A stretch of DNA of 64,000 bases from Bog-473 sp963756025 (GTDB lineage Bacteria; Actinomycetota; Acidimicrobiia; Acidimicrobiales; RAAP-2). This document shows, piece by piece, positions 35,046 to 42,172 of the stretch (within the stretch, counting starts at the first letter, position 1; every line of letters starts with the position of its first letter). Location of the stretch: positions 434,001 to 498,000 of the forward strand of contig CAVWMF010000005.1 in the NCBI GenBank assembly GCA_963756025.1, given 5' to 3'. The notes beneath the pieces are model-generated. The model ran no database searches, was not told where the DNA came from, and worked only from the letters and a program-made list of their open reading frames with translations. A program made the position numbers and the translations under genes.

Positions 35046-35570
35046 GTGCGCAAGGTTGGGGATCGAAATCTCAGCCCGTTCCGCCCAGGTGAAACACGAC
35101 GACCGATACTCGTTGCCCTGGGGGTCGGGATGCTTGTCGCCCTGACGATCGCGGTGCCAGCTGGTGCGAAGGCGAAGAGTCAGCCTTCCGCCTGCAGCTT
35201 GCTCTCATCTTCGCAGGCTGCGATTGACCTCGGCGGTGCCGTCGTTCAGACAAATGGAGACCGAAGCCCGACTTTCTGTCTCTACTCGCGGCCCGGTACG
35301 AAGGCTCACGAGACGCTGGTGTCACTGACGGTGGTCGTCCAGACGAACGTGGCCCGAGCGCAGCGCCTGATTGATGCCGACAGCAACGTCCGCGTCGACG
35401 GCACTCCGGCTCTATGGCACGTTACCCCCGCCCGCTATCTCAATGGCGACTCTGGCGGATCAGCATCGGCGATGAAGAACAATCTGCTGCTACTGGTTGC
35501 GGTCCGCGGTGTCGCTGTACCAAAGTCCACCGCTGTTCGCACGCTGTCGAAGATCTTGAAAGTGATCTAG
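35046..35570 (+). CDS. Secreted hypothetical protein
   Basis: About 174 residues from GTG 35046. A signal peptide is clear: basic start, hydrophobic core ILVALGVGMLVALTIAVPAGA, cleavage near AGAKAKS. The mature part has two cysteines (SACSLLSS and TFCLYSR) that could form a disulfide. This layout, SxCSLLSxxxA at the N-terminus, is typical of DUF3558-like actinobacterial lipoprotein-like domains, though there is no lipobox. Function unknown. Confidence 0.7.
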   Translation: MRKVGDRNLSPFRPGETRRPILVALGVGMLVALTIAVPAGAKAKSQPSACSLLSSSQAAIDLGGAVVQTNGDRSPTFCLYSRPGTKAHETLVSLTVVVQTNVARAQRLIDADSNVRVDGTPALWHVTPARYLNGDSGGSASAMKNNLLLLVAVRGVAVPKSTAVRTLSKILKVI

Positions 35571-35612
35571 TTCCGAAGCTCCAACTCTCCTTCGTCATGT
35601 ACTCTCGCCCGC

Positions 35613-36650
35613 GTGACCGATGATCTCGTTCTACCCGAATCAGGACTTCTTGAGGATCTCCCGAGCAGGCAGCTTCTGCGCGGTCTCTTCCATCTGCTCT
35701 TTGGCCGCGAACCGGTCCTGACGGACGACGATTGGTACGTCCAGCAACTCGAGAGCGGGGCACTCTCCCCCCGCCAACTCGTCGAGTGGCTGATCAACTC
35801 CGCGGAGTGGGCCCACAGTGCCCCCATGACGGAGTTCGGCCCCTCGCTGCACTACGGGAGAGGTGTGTTCATCCGAAGTCTTCCGCGGGCTCGTCGAATC
35901 CTTGACATCGGAGGAGCGGCGCTCGGCGATCCATCAGGGGCTCTCGTGCATATGGGCTACCCCTATTCGTTCGACGAGTTGGTCATCGTGGATCTGCCGA
36001 CCGAAGAAAGGCACCCGCTCTATCAGGACGAGACCCGCCCCGGTTCCGTCGAGAGCCCCCGGGGCCTCGTGACGTACCGCTATCACTCAATGACCGATCT
36101 GAGTTCCTATCAGTCCGGGAGTTTTGATCTCGTCTACAGCGGGCAGAGCATCGAACACGTCACCAGGCGCGAGGCTGACAGCGTGTTGTCGCAAATCCGC
36201 AGGGTCCTCAAGCCCGGTGGGTTTCTGGGTATCGACACACCCAACAGCAGGCTGACGCGGCTGCAGCAGGACGCTTTCATCGATCCCGACCACAAGTACG
36301 AATATTCACATCGGGAGATGGCGGCCATGCTCCGCGGGCACGGGTTTGTCATCGAGCAGGCGCTCGGGATCAATTACGGAGGGAAATCGCTCGCTCGGGG
36401 CGCTTTCGACGCGGAAGAAGTCGCCACGAGACGCGGGTGTTTCCATGAAATCGCCGACTGTTACCTGCTGAGCTATGTGTGCCGCCGTCCGGTGAGTCCT
36501 CGCGTCGGCATTGAGCTCAACCGGATCGCCTGGACGGTTGCGGGCCCGTCCTCAACACCGAAACGGGCTCTTCGGCGTGGTCGAAGCCTTCTGAAGCAGA
36601 TGACCGCGCACGCCGAGCTGTCCGAGCGATTCCGGTGGTCACGAACGTGA
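35613..36650 (+). CDS. SAM-dependent methyltransferase with N-terminal DUF4214-like module
   Basis: 345 residues from GTG 35613. Residues ~20-70 (LLFGREPVLTDDDWYVQQLE, then SGALSPRQLVEWLINSAEW) look like one DUF4214 unit. The methyltransferase follows: RILDIGGAALGDPSGAL (motif I), DELVIVDLPTEERHPLYQ, FDLVYSGQSIEHVT and LKPGGFLGIDTPNS. It is a clear paralogue of the protein at 55.4-56.3 kb, sharing SGQSIEHVT, GALVH(M/L)GYPY and VDLP(T/V)EERH. DUF4214 is found in extracellular-matrix and glycosylation proteins, which hints at a polysaccharide or glycan acceptor (inference). A basic C-terminal tail is unique to this copy. Confidence 0.82.
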   Translation: MTDDLVLPESGLLEDLPSRQLLRGLFHLLFGREPVLTDDDWYVQQLESGALSPRQLVEWLINSAEWAHSAPMTEFGPSLHYGRGVFIRSLPRARRILDIGGAALGDPSGALVHMGYPYSFDELVIVDLPTEERHPLYQDETRPGSVESPRGLVTYRYHSMTDLSSYQSGSFDLVYSGQSIEHVTRREADSVLSQIRRVLKPGGFLGIDTPNSRLTRLQQDAFIDPDHKYEYSHREMAAMLRGHGFVIEQALGINYGGKSLARGAFDAEEVATRRGCFHEIADCYLLSYVCRRPVSPRVGIELNRIAWTVAGPSSTPKRALRRGRSLLKQMTAHAELSERFRWSRT

Positions 36651-37349
36651 TGGACGCATCACCACCTCGTTGGAAGGAGGTGGATCGATGGGCGGCGTCG
36701 TCCCGAAGGCGGAGAACGTCGAAGTTGGAATGCGGAAGCAACTGAAGATCGTCTGCGGATGGTGGCATGTCGGTACGACGAGGGAGGGCGATCCGCGGGG
36801 AATGTATGTCTCGCTCGCCACGTAGCCGGAGCGCACGACGATCGTGTAGATGAGCAGGTATTGGCCGCTCCCTATCGAGGTACTGACAAGGCTGGCCGGA
36901 ATGACACGGTACGCCGTGAACGTGTCGCCGTTCCGTTGAACGCTTGTGAGGGAGAGCAATGTTTGCAACTCTCTTTTTGGAAACGACAGAACGGAGAGTC
37001 GATTGGTCCGAGGCGCTCGCATCTCCTGCCACGTCGCAGCTTGGCCGGGCTCACTCAAGCGCAGATACCAGTGGGAGCCGATCTGAATCTGAAGGACATC
37101 TGACCCGACCAGGGCACGTGCTCGATGAGGGGCGACATATTGGATGACCGTTGTTCCACTATGAAATGTGTAGCTCGGCGCGCTGCGAGTGGCTCGAATG
37201 TCCCTGTCGAGCGCTTGTTGCGCCAGCGGACTGCCGACCGGCAAGGAATAGTACGAGACGTCCTGCGAGCTCTCCGACCCTGCGACCGCTGCTGCAAGAG
37301 CGAGGAGACCCACCGCCGCCAAGAGGATGTACGGAATCAGGCGCCGCAT
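36639..37349 (-). CDS. Secreted or membrane-anchored hypothetical protein
   Basis: 236 residues starting MRRLIPYILLAAVGLLALAAAVAGS, a signal peptide or N-terminal anchor. The rest is a beta-rich domain (YYSLPVGSPLAQQALDRDIRA, then SYTFHSGTTVIQYVAPHRARALVG and FTAYRVIPASLVSTSIGSGQYLLIY) with a disulfide candidate CHHPQTIFSC. Family unknown. It is divergent from the ECF sigma factor and overlaps the methyltransferase tail-to-tail by 12 bp. Divergence from the sigma gene makes it a candidate member of that regulon (inference). Confidence 0.65.
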   Translation of the reverse strand: MRRLIPYILLAAVGLLALAAAVAGSESSQDVSYYSLPVGSPLAQQALDRDIRATRSAPSYTFHSGTTVIQYVAPHRARALVGSDVLQIQIGSHWYLRLSEPGQAATWQEMRAPRTNRLSVLSFPKRELQTLLSLTSVQRNGDTFTAYRVIPASLVSTSIGSGQYLLIYTIVVRSGYVASETYIPRGSPSLVVPTCHHPQTIFSCFRIPTSTFSAFGTTPPIDPPPSNEVVMRPSRS

Positions 37350-37398
37350 GCGTGCAATCTATATGTCGAGGGTTATTCTCATTTTCTTTGAGGTCGAC

Positions 37399-37424
37399 TG
37401 AACGTTTCGGGCAATCAGGACGTC
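37399..37424 (+). promoter_or_regulatory. Candidate ECF-type promoter upstream of the sigma factor gene
   Basis: TGAACG (37399-37404) and CGTC (37421-37424) match the AAC...CGTC pattern used by many ECF sigma factors, with a spacer of 16 bp between them. The position, about 50 bp before the sigma gene start, would fit autoregulation. A match this short occurs often by chance in GC-rich DNA. Confidence 0.35.
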
Positions 37425-37474
37425 TTACTAGTGGGAAGCGCGTTCCCGGGTCGAAATGGGAGAGCTGAAACGGA

Positions 37475-37966
37475 ATGGAGTTCGACAGCTTCTTTCGAGA
37501 CAACTACGCGCATGTCCATCGGGCCATGAGTCTCAGCTTCACAGATCCGGCATTCGCAGAGGAGATAACCCAAGAGGCCTTTTACCGGGCACTTCGGAGT
37601 TGGCCGAAGGTTTCGGGACTGAACCACCCAGAGGCCTGGACCATGGTGGTTGCCCTCAACCGCGGGCGTGACCTCGTACGTCGACGCCGGCGGGATCACG
37701 AGAGAGGTCCCTCGCTGGCGCAGACCGACGTCCAGGCGTCAAGTGAGTCGCACGTCGACGATCGAATGGAGATCGCCGACCTCTTGTCCAGAGTCACCGA
37801 ACGCCAACGCCAAGTCCTCGTTCTGCGCTACATCGCCCAGCTGAGTGTGGCGGAGATCGCAGAGGTCCTGCGTTGCGCCGAGGGCACCGTGAAGTCGACA
37901 TTGCACAGCGCCATTGCCAAGACTGTGGCTGAAGAGAGGAAAGGCACCACACATGTTGGAGATTGA
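37475..37966 (+). CDS. ECF-type RNA polymerase sigma factor
   Basis: 163 residues. Region 2 reads FRDNYAHVHRAMSLSFTDPAFAEEITQEAFYRALRSWPKV (with the EEITQEAFYRAL recognition of the -10 element). Region 4 reads LSRVTERQRQVLVLRYIAQLSVAEIAEVLRCAEGTVKSTLHSA, a helix-turn-helix for the -35 element. Region 3 is absent, as in group 4 sigma factors. Its stop overlaps the next gene by 14 bp, the usual place for a cognate anti-sigma factor. Here that neighbour is a membrane protein with a SecD-like domain. Confidence 0.92.
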   Translation: MEFDSFFRDNYAHVHRAMSLSFTDPAFAEEITQEAFYRALRSWPKVSGLNHPEAWTMVVALNRGRDLVRRRRRDHERGPSLAQTDVQASSESHVDDRMEIADLLSRVTERQRQVLVLRYIAQLSVAEIAEVLRCAEGTVKSTLHSAIAKTVAEERKGTTHVGD

Positions 37967-38990
37967 GGACGACCAGGATGGCCGTGAGGAGGCGCTTCAA
38001 CAGCGCTTTGACGTTGCGCTAGCCTCGTTCCCGCCGTCACCTCCCCCTGATCCCGTGGTGCTCCACGAGCGTCTCCGGAAGCGCAGAATCAGGACACGCG
38101 TGGCCGGCCTGGCCGGCCTGATTGTCATCATCTCCACGGTCATAACCGTGAATGTGGGCGGTTCGAACGACGCCACGGCGGCGGTGACCCTTTACGCCCG
38201 CGACGACACCGTCTCCCAGGGCGAACTCTCGGCCGATGCCAAGATCATGCGGGATCGCCTCGACGCCGTAGGAGATCGAAGTGCGCGTATACGAATTTCC
38301 GATGGCACGCTTGTCATCACCGGGGGACCGGCCGACCTGGCGGACCCTGGATCGGTGCTCACCGAGTCACCCGCCCTCCTCTTCAGGCCGCTCCTTTGTC
38401 AGAGCGGACCATTTGATGGCTCGGCGGCCCCGTCCCAGGCGTTACCTCTCAGCTGCGCGGGTACTCCCTATGTGATCCAGCCCGCAATTCCCGATCCGCC
38501 GAGCGCCAGTGGCGTAGCCGGGTACTCGATTGCTCCGGTCCGACCCGATCCTGCACTGGCGGCGTTCCCGAGCACCACTCCGAGCGCTGACGGCACTCAT
38601 CCACTCGCGTCGGCACTCCTCCCCGATACACGAGGCAACGGGAACCGCGATCTGGTCGGACCCACTCAGATGACCCTCTCGGCCAGCGTCGCCACGGCGT
38701 CCGTCGCGCAGAGCAAGTTGGGCGGGTGGATCGTCAATGTTTCTCTCTCGCCGGATGAAGCAAGACTCTTCGACCAGGTCGCGTCGGACAACTTCCATTT
38801 GCCACTTGCGGTCGATCTCGACGGTGAGATCGTAAGTTCACCGATCATTGAGCCGACACAGCGGAGCTACCGATCATTCGACGGCCGCATAGGCCTCTCG
38901 GGCCCGTCGCGGGAATGGGCCGAGGATGTCGCAGCCGCCCTTCAGTCAGGACCCCTGCCGATCCCGCTCGCCCTCGCTCGTGCGGCCTGA
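37953..38990 (+). CDS. Single-pass membrane protein with SecD-like head domain, candidate anti-sigma factor
   Basis: 345 residues from ATG 37953. A cytoplasmic N-terminus of about 48 residues (EEALQQRFDVALASFPPSPP, HERLRKRRIRTRV) precedes one membrane helix (~49-66) and an outside domain. The latter follows the SecD periplasmic head: a first ferredoxin-like repeat (DDTVSQGELSADAKIMRDRLDAVG, TLVITGGPADLAD), a Cys pair (LCQSGP, LSCAGT), then WIVNVSLSPDEARLFDQVA and PLAVDLDGEIVSSPIIEP. That last block is plainly homologous to the SecD encoded next (WVVNMTLTAAGSSEWNTM, IGIELDGVVQSAPITQP). It lacks the SecD membrane core. The position and topology suggest an anti-sigma factor whose sensor derives from SecD (inference). 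Confidence 0.75.
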   Translation: MLEIEDDQDGREEALQQRFDVALASFPPSPPPDPVVLHERLRKRRIRTRVAGLAGLIVIISTVITVNVGGSNDATAAVTLYARDDTVSQGELSADAKIMRDRLDAVGDRSARIRISDGTLVITGGPADLADPGSVLTESPALLFRPLLCQSGPFDGSAAPSQALPLSCAGTPYVIQPAIPDPPSASGVAGYSIAPVRPDPALAAFPSTTPSADGTHPLASALLPDTRGNGNRDLVGPTQMTLSASVATASVAQSKLGGWIVNVSLSPDEARLFDQVASDNFHLPLAVDLDGEIVSSPIIEPTQRSYRSFDGRIGLSGPSREWAEDVAAALQSGPLPIPLALARAA

Positions 38991-39019
38991 ATTGTTCCGC
39001 CGTTGAGCCGTCCCTCGGA

Positions 39020-40630
39020 ATGAGTCCGTCAGGTTCGGGCTTGAGAAGACAGAAACGGAATCTGCTCTTCAGCGTCGTGGCCGTGGTGGTCATCGCCCTG
39101 GGGTCGTTCGCAGGGGTCCTTTCGGCGAAGTGGACGCCCCGCCTCGGTCTGGATCTTGCCGGGGGGCTTTCGGTCGTCTACCGGACCGCGAATTCGGTTC
39201 CCCAGTCAGAATTGCAAGAGACCGTCACGATTCTCAGTAACCGAGTCAACGGCCTTGGGCTCTCTGGTGCGCAGGTGAGCACGACCGGAAGAAACGAGAT
39301 CTCCATATCGGTTCCAGGCGTGAAGAACGCCGGGCAGGTACTACCCGAAATCGGCCAGACAGCACAGCTCTACTTTCGTCCGGTGCTGTGTTATGCGCCT
39401 GAGTACGCGCCGTCAAAGCCCGGGCGTGGGGCGAAGGTCCCCTCCTCGAAGCGCCTCCCTCATTCGTGCCCATCTGCATATCAGCTGGTGACCACCAATC
39501 TTACCGGCAGTCCCACAAGCGGCGATGGCGTGCAGTACAACGTTCCGCCCGCCCCCTCGCTTTCCGCGTATCCGTCCTCATCCGTGGACAATCCGAACGC
39601 CTACGTGCTGCAGACCGGTCTCCCGCGTCGTGGCTTCCCCTTCCGCTATCTCGAAGGACCTGCCGAGATCCGGGGAGCGGCCGTCAAAACGGCCGACGCG
39701 CAGTTGAGCCAGACGGGCCAATGGGTCGTCAATATGACATTGACCGCTGCTGGGTCGAGCGAATGGAACACGATGACCCAGAAATACTTTCACGAGATCA
39801 TCGGGATCGAGCTCGACGGGGTGGTCCAGTCGGCGCCGATCACCCAGCCGCAGCAGTACGAGTGGAGTTCGTTCGACGGCCAGGTCGAGATCTCCGGCAG
39901 CTTCACGCAAACCTCCGCCGAATCGCTGGCGTTGGCACTTCGGTTCGGCTCCCTGCCCGTCCGCCTCAAGCAGCTCACCACCCAGACGGTGTCGCCCACC
40001 CTGGGCAAGTCCGCCCTGCACGCCGGGCTCGGGGCCGGTATCGCCGGTCTCGTCTTGGTCCTGCTCTATGTGGTGCTGTACTACCGGGCTCTCGGGCTCG
40101 TCGTGATCTCGGGGCTGGTGCTGACCGCCATGGCCCTGTGGGCCATCATCTCGGCGCTCGGGCATACCTCGTTCAGCCCGAGCTTCGACCTGGCGGGCAT
40201 CACGGGCCTCATCGTGTCCATCGGGATCACCGTGGACTCCTACATCGTCTATTTCGAACGATTAAAAGACGAGACCCGCTCGGGCCGCTCCATCCGCACC
40301 TCGGTCGACCGGGGCTTCAAGAGTGCCTGGCGCACGGTGTGGGCAGCCGACTTCGTCTCCTTGCTGGCCGCCGTCGTCCTCTACGTGGTCGCCGTCGGCG
40401 ACGTCAAGGGCTTCGCCTTCTTCCTCGGCCTGTCGACCATCATGGACATGCTCTTCACCTGGTTCTACACCCGGCCGCTGGTCATCCTCCTCGGCCGCAG
40501 CGACCACCTGCAGGGTGCGGGTCGGTTCGGTATCGCCCGGGGCCTTGGTCTTGTCGCTGACTCGCCGATTCCGGATGCCCAGGTTATAAATGCATTGCGC
40601 GACCAGCCGGCGATTGGCCCACTCGGTTGA
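39020..40630 (+). CDS. secD: SecD-family protein translocase subunit, stand-alone copy
   Basis: 536 residues from ATG 39020, 29 bp after the previous stop. TM1 (LLFSVVAVVVIALGSFAGVL) is followed by RLGLDLAGGLSVVYR (SecD D1 motif), a P1 head domain with a Cys pair, then SSFDGQVEISGSFTQTSAES. A five-helix SecD core contains VSPTLGKSALHAGLGAG, ITGLIVSIGITVDSYIVYFERLKDE (the D5 region) and AFFLGLSTIMDMLFTWFY. In the Sec pathway SecD works with SecF to pull proteins across the membrane. No secF is adjacent, unlike the usual yajC-secD-secF order, so this may be a second, specialised SecD. It could also be the only one; the window cannot tell. Confidence 0.85.
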   Translation: MSPSGSGLRRQKRNLLFSVVAVVVIALGSFAGVLSAKWTPRLGLDLAGGLSVVYRTANSVPQSELQETVTILSNRVNGLGLSGAQVSTTGRNEISISVPGVKNAGQVLPEIGQTAQLYFRPVLCYAPEYAPSKPGRGAKVPSSKRLPHSCPSAYQLVTTNLTGSPTSGDGVQYNVPPAPSLSAYPSSSVDNPNAYVLQTGLPRRGFPFRYLEGPAEIRGAAVKTADAQLSQTGQWVVNMTLTAAGSSEWNTMTQKYFHEIIGIELDGVVQSAPITQPQQYEWSSFDGQVEISGSFTQTSAESLALALRFGSLPVRLKQLTTQTVSPTLGKSALHAGLGAGIAGLVLVLLYVVLYYRALGLVVISGLVLTAMALWAIISALGHTSFSPSFDLAGITGLIVSIGITVDSYIVYFERLKDETRSGRSIRTSVDRGFKSAWRTVWAADFVSLLAAVVLYVVAVGDVKGFAFFLGLSTIMDMLFTWFYTRPLVILLGRSDHLQGAGRFGIARGLGLVADSPIPDAQVINALRDQPAIGPLG

Positions 40631-40661
40631 CCTGGTCTTTCGAAGGGATGGGAGGAACGTC

Positions 40662-41111
40662 ATGGTGATGCAAGAACACATGAGCGCCCTCATGGAAGCG
40701 TCACCCGAGAACGTCTTCCAACTTGTCACCGACCCATGGAAGTTGCCATCGTGGAACCGGGCGATCACGGAGGTTGTGGAAGCGCCAGAGCATCTGGAAC
40801 CCGGATCGGTATGGAAGATCCGCCTCCATGCCCTCGCACAATCCTGGGTGAGCAAATCGCAAGTGTCGACGCTCGATCCTGACGGCGGCGTCTTCGCGTA
40901 CCGCTCCCAGACGGACGACGGCAACTCTTCGTACGCCGACTGGGAGTGGCATGTCGATGGAGAACAGGGAGGCTCTAGGGTGACGGTCAGAGTTGAACTC
41001 CATCCGACGACCTTCTGGCGGAGGCACCTGCTTGTCAGGCTTCGGCGCCCGGCACTCCGCAACGAAATGTCCGAATCGCTGAAAGCTCTCGGCGAAGCCG
41101 TTCAGTCGTAG
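40662..41111 (+). CDS. SRPBCC family protein
   Basis: 149 residues from ATG 40662, with GGGAGGAACGTC directly upstream (the frame is open earlier, but this ribosome binding site decides the start). The START/Bet v1-like helix-grip fold pattern is visible: ASPENVFQLVTDPWKLPSWN at the N-terminus, central strands SVWKIRLHAL and VFAYRSQTDDGN, and the long C-terminal helix RRPALRNEMSESLKALGEAV. Such proteins bind hydrophobic ligands or act as polyketide cyclases. No specific role is evident. Confidence 0.75.
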   Translation: MVMQEHMSALMEASPENVFQLVTDPWKLPSWNRAITEVVEAPEHLEPGSVWKIRLHALAQSWVSKSQVSTLDPDGGVFAYRSQTDDGNSSYADWEWHVDGEQGGSRVTVRVELHPTTFWRRHLLVRLRRPALRNEMSESLKALGEAVQS

Positions 41112-41126
41112 GAACGGGCGGTGGCT

Positions 41127-41785
41127 CTACCAGCCTGTGGCCGCAATGATCGATCCATTGAGCTTCAGGTTGCCCACGCCACCGAGATACGGGGCGTTAC
41201 CGAGCGTGAACATCGAACCGTTCGCTGAAGTGACCCAGTATCCACCGCCGCCGTTGTCGGTGAAGATTGACGTCGCAGGATTCGAAGAACTCACATAGCC
41301 CGCCACACCCCCGCCGTTGGCCGCGTCCCCGTCGGGAGCCACGACGCCGTCGGCCAGGAGAATCCAGTACCCTCCACCGTCAGGCGTGCGCACCGCAGAC
41401 GTGACGGGTGAGCCGACGTTGCCCGGGGCCCCGAAGGATTGCGCGTTACCGAAGGTACACACATAGCCCGTGTTCGTGAGCCAATACCCGTTCCCCGAGG
41501 CGTCGGGCATGACGGTGACTGCCGTCCCTGAGCATCCGCCGACGATGCTTGGACAAGTGGTGCCCATGTCCCGTTCGTCTCGGTGTCATAGCCGAACACG
41601 TTGGGCGGTGAGAAGGAACCGAGAAACCCGACAGCGGTGCAGTCGGTGGGGTCGACACAACTGACGCTGTAACTCTGCCCCGTTGCCGAGTTGGGTAGCC
41701 AGTTGGCCGAATTCCACAGGGGGAGTTCGTCGTGGCGTCGGAGATGACGCCGCCACCGCATTCCCGCGCCGCCCCGTTTCTGCAC
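41127..41785 (-). pseudogene. Fragment of an Acidimicrobiia-type repeat surface protein, frameshifted
   Basis: Two modules in different frames. Upstream (to about 41575): NSATGQSYSVSCVDPTDCTAVGF with an ETNGTW end, resembling SVSC...DCTAVG repeats. Downstream: NGYWLTNTGYVCTFGNAQSFG, then GGGYWILLADGVVAPDGDAAN and GGGYWVTSANGSMFTLGNAPYLG, three YW-repeats of the type that build beta-propellers in large secreted Acidimicrobiia proteins. No signal peptide or full-length context exists, so this is probably a remnant of a larger gene or a recombined cassette. The exact 5' end is unclear. Confidence 0.6.
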
Positions 41786-41980
41786 GAGCCACCGTCTCGT
41801 TGGGGGTCATGTTGGGCCGGCGCCGGCAGCGTCGTACAACCAACTCGCTGCGAAGCCCGTGCCGAGTGGGGCTGTCGAATACGCTGCGATGGGTCGTCGT
41901 TTTAACCCCTGAGCAGGACTTTGCTCTTTGTACAGCCCCGCCCGTGTCCGTTCCCCGGATGACCTAGACTTTGTGCATCT

Positions 41981-42069
41981 GGAGAGGTGCGAGAGCGGCC
42001 GAATCGGATTCACTGCTAATGAATTGACCTGGGTAACCGGGTCCGAGGGTTCAAATCCCTCCCTCTCCG
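41981..42069 (+). tRNA. tRNA-Ser (anticodon GCU)
   Basis: GGAGAGG at the 5' end pairs with CCTCTCC (42062-42068), and the discriminator is G. The anticodon loop CTGCTAA holds GCT. A long variable arm and the T-loop GGTTCAAATCC complete a class II serine tRNA. Unlike the other serine tRNA in the window, CCA is not encoded: the next bases are CTC. Confidence 0.95.
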
Positions 42070-42172
42070 CTCGGGGGTCGGGCACACCGAGTGTCCGAAC
42101 CACAAGGTCCGCCACGGTGGGCGCTCAGTGTGCCGCCATAGTGGTGGTCCCTGCAGGCTGTAAGGAGAATGA

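Noticed and set aside
34076..35053. 325-codon minus-strand frame opposite the orphan beta-domain protein
   Set aside because: Arg/Val/Asp-rich shadow frame without a ribosome binding site; the plus-strand gene has a strong one.
39020..40630. Complete secD-secF translocase operon
   Set aside because: No secF or yajC follows; the next gene is an SRPBCC protein.
41981..42172. Attachment site of an integrated element next to tRNA-Ser(GCU)
   Set aside because: No integrase and no repeated tRNA 3' end were found in the flanking 20 kb.
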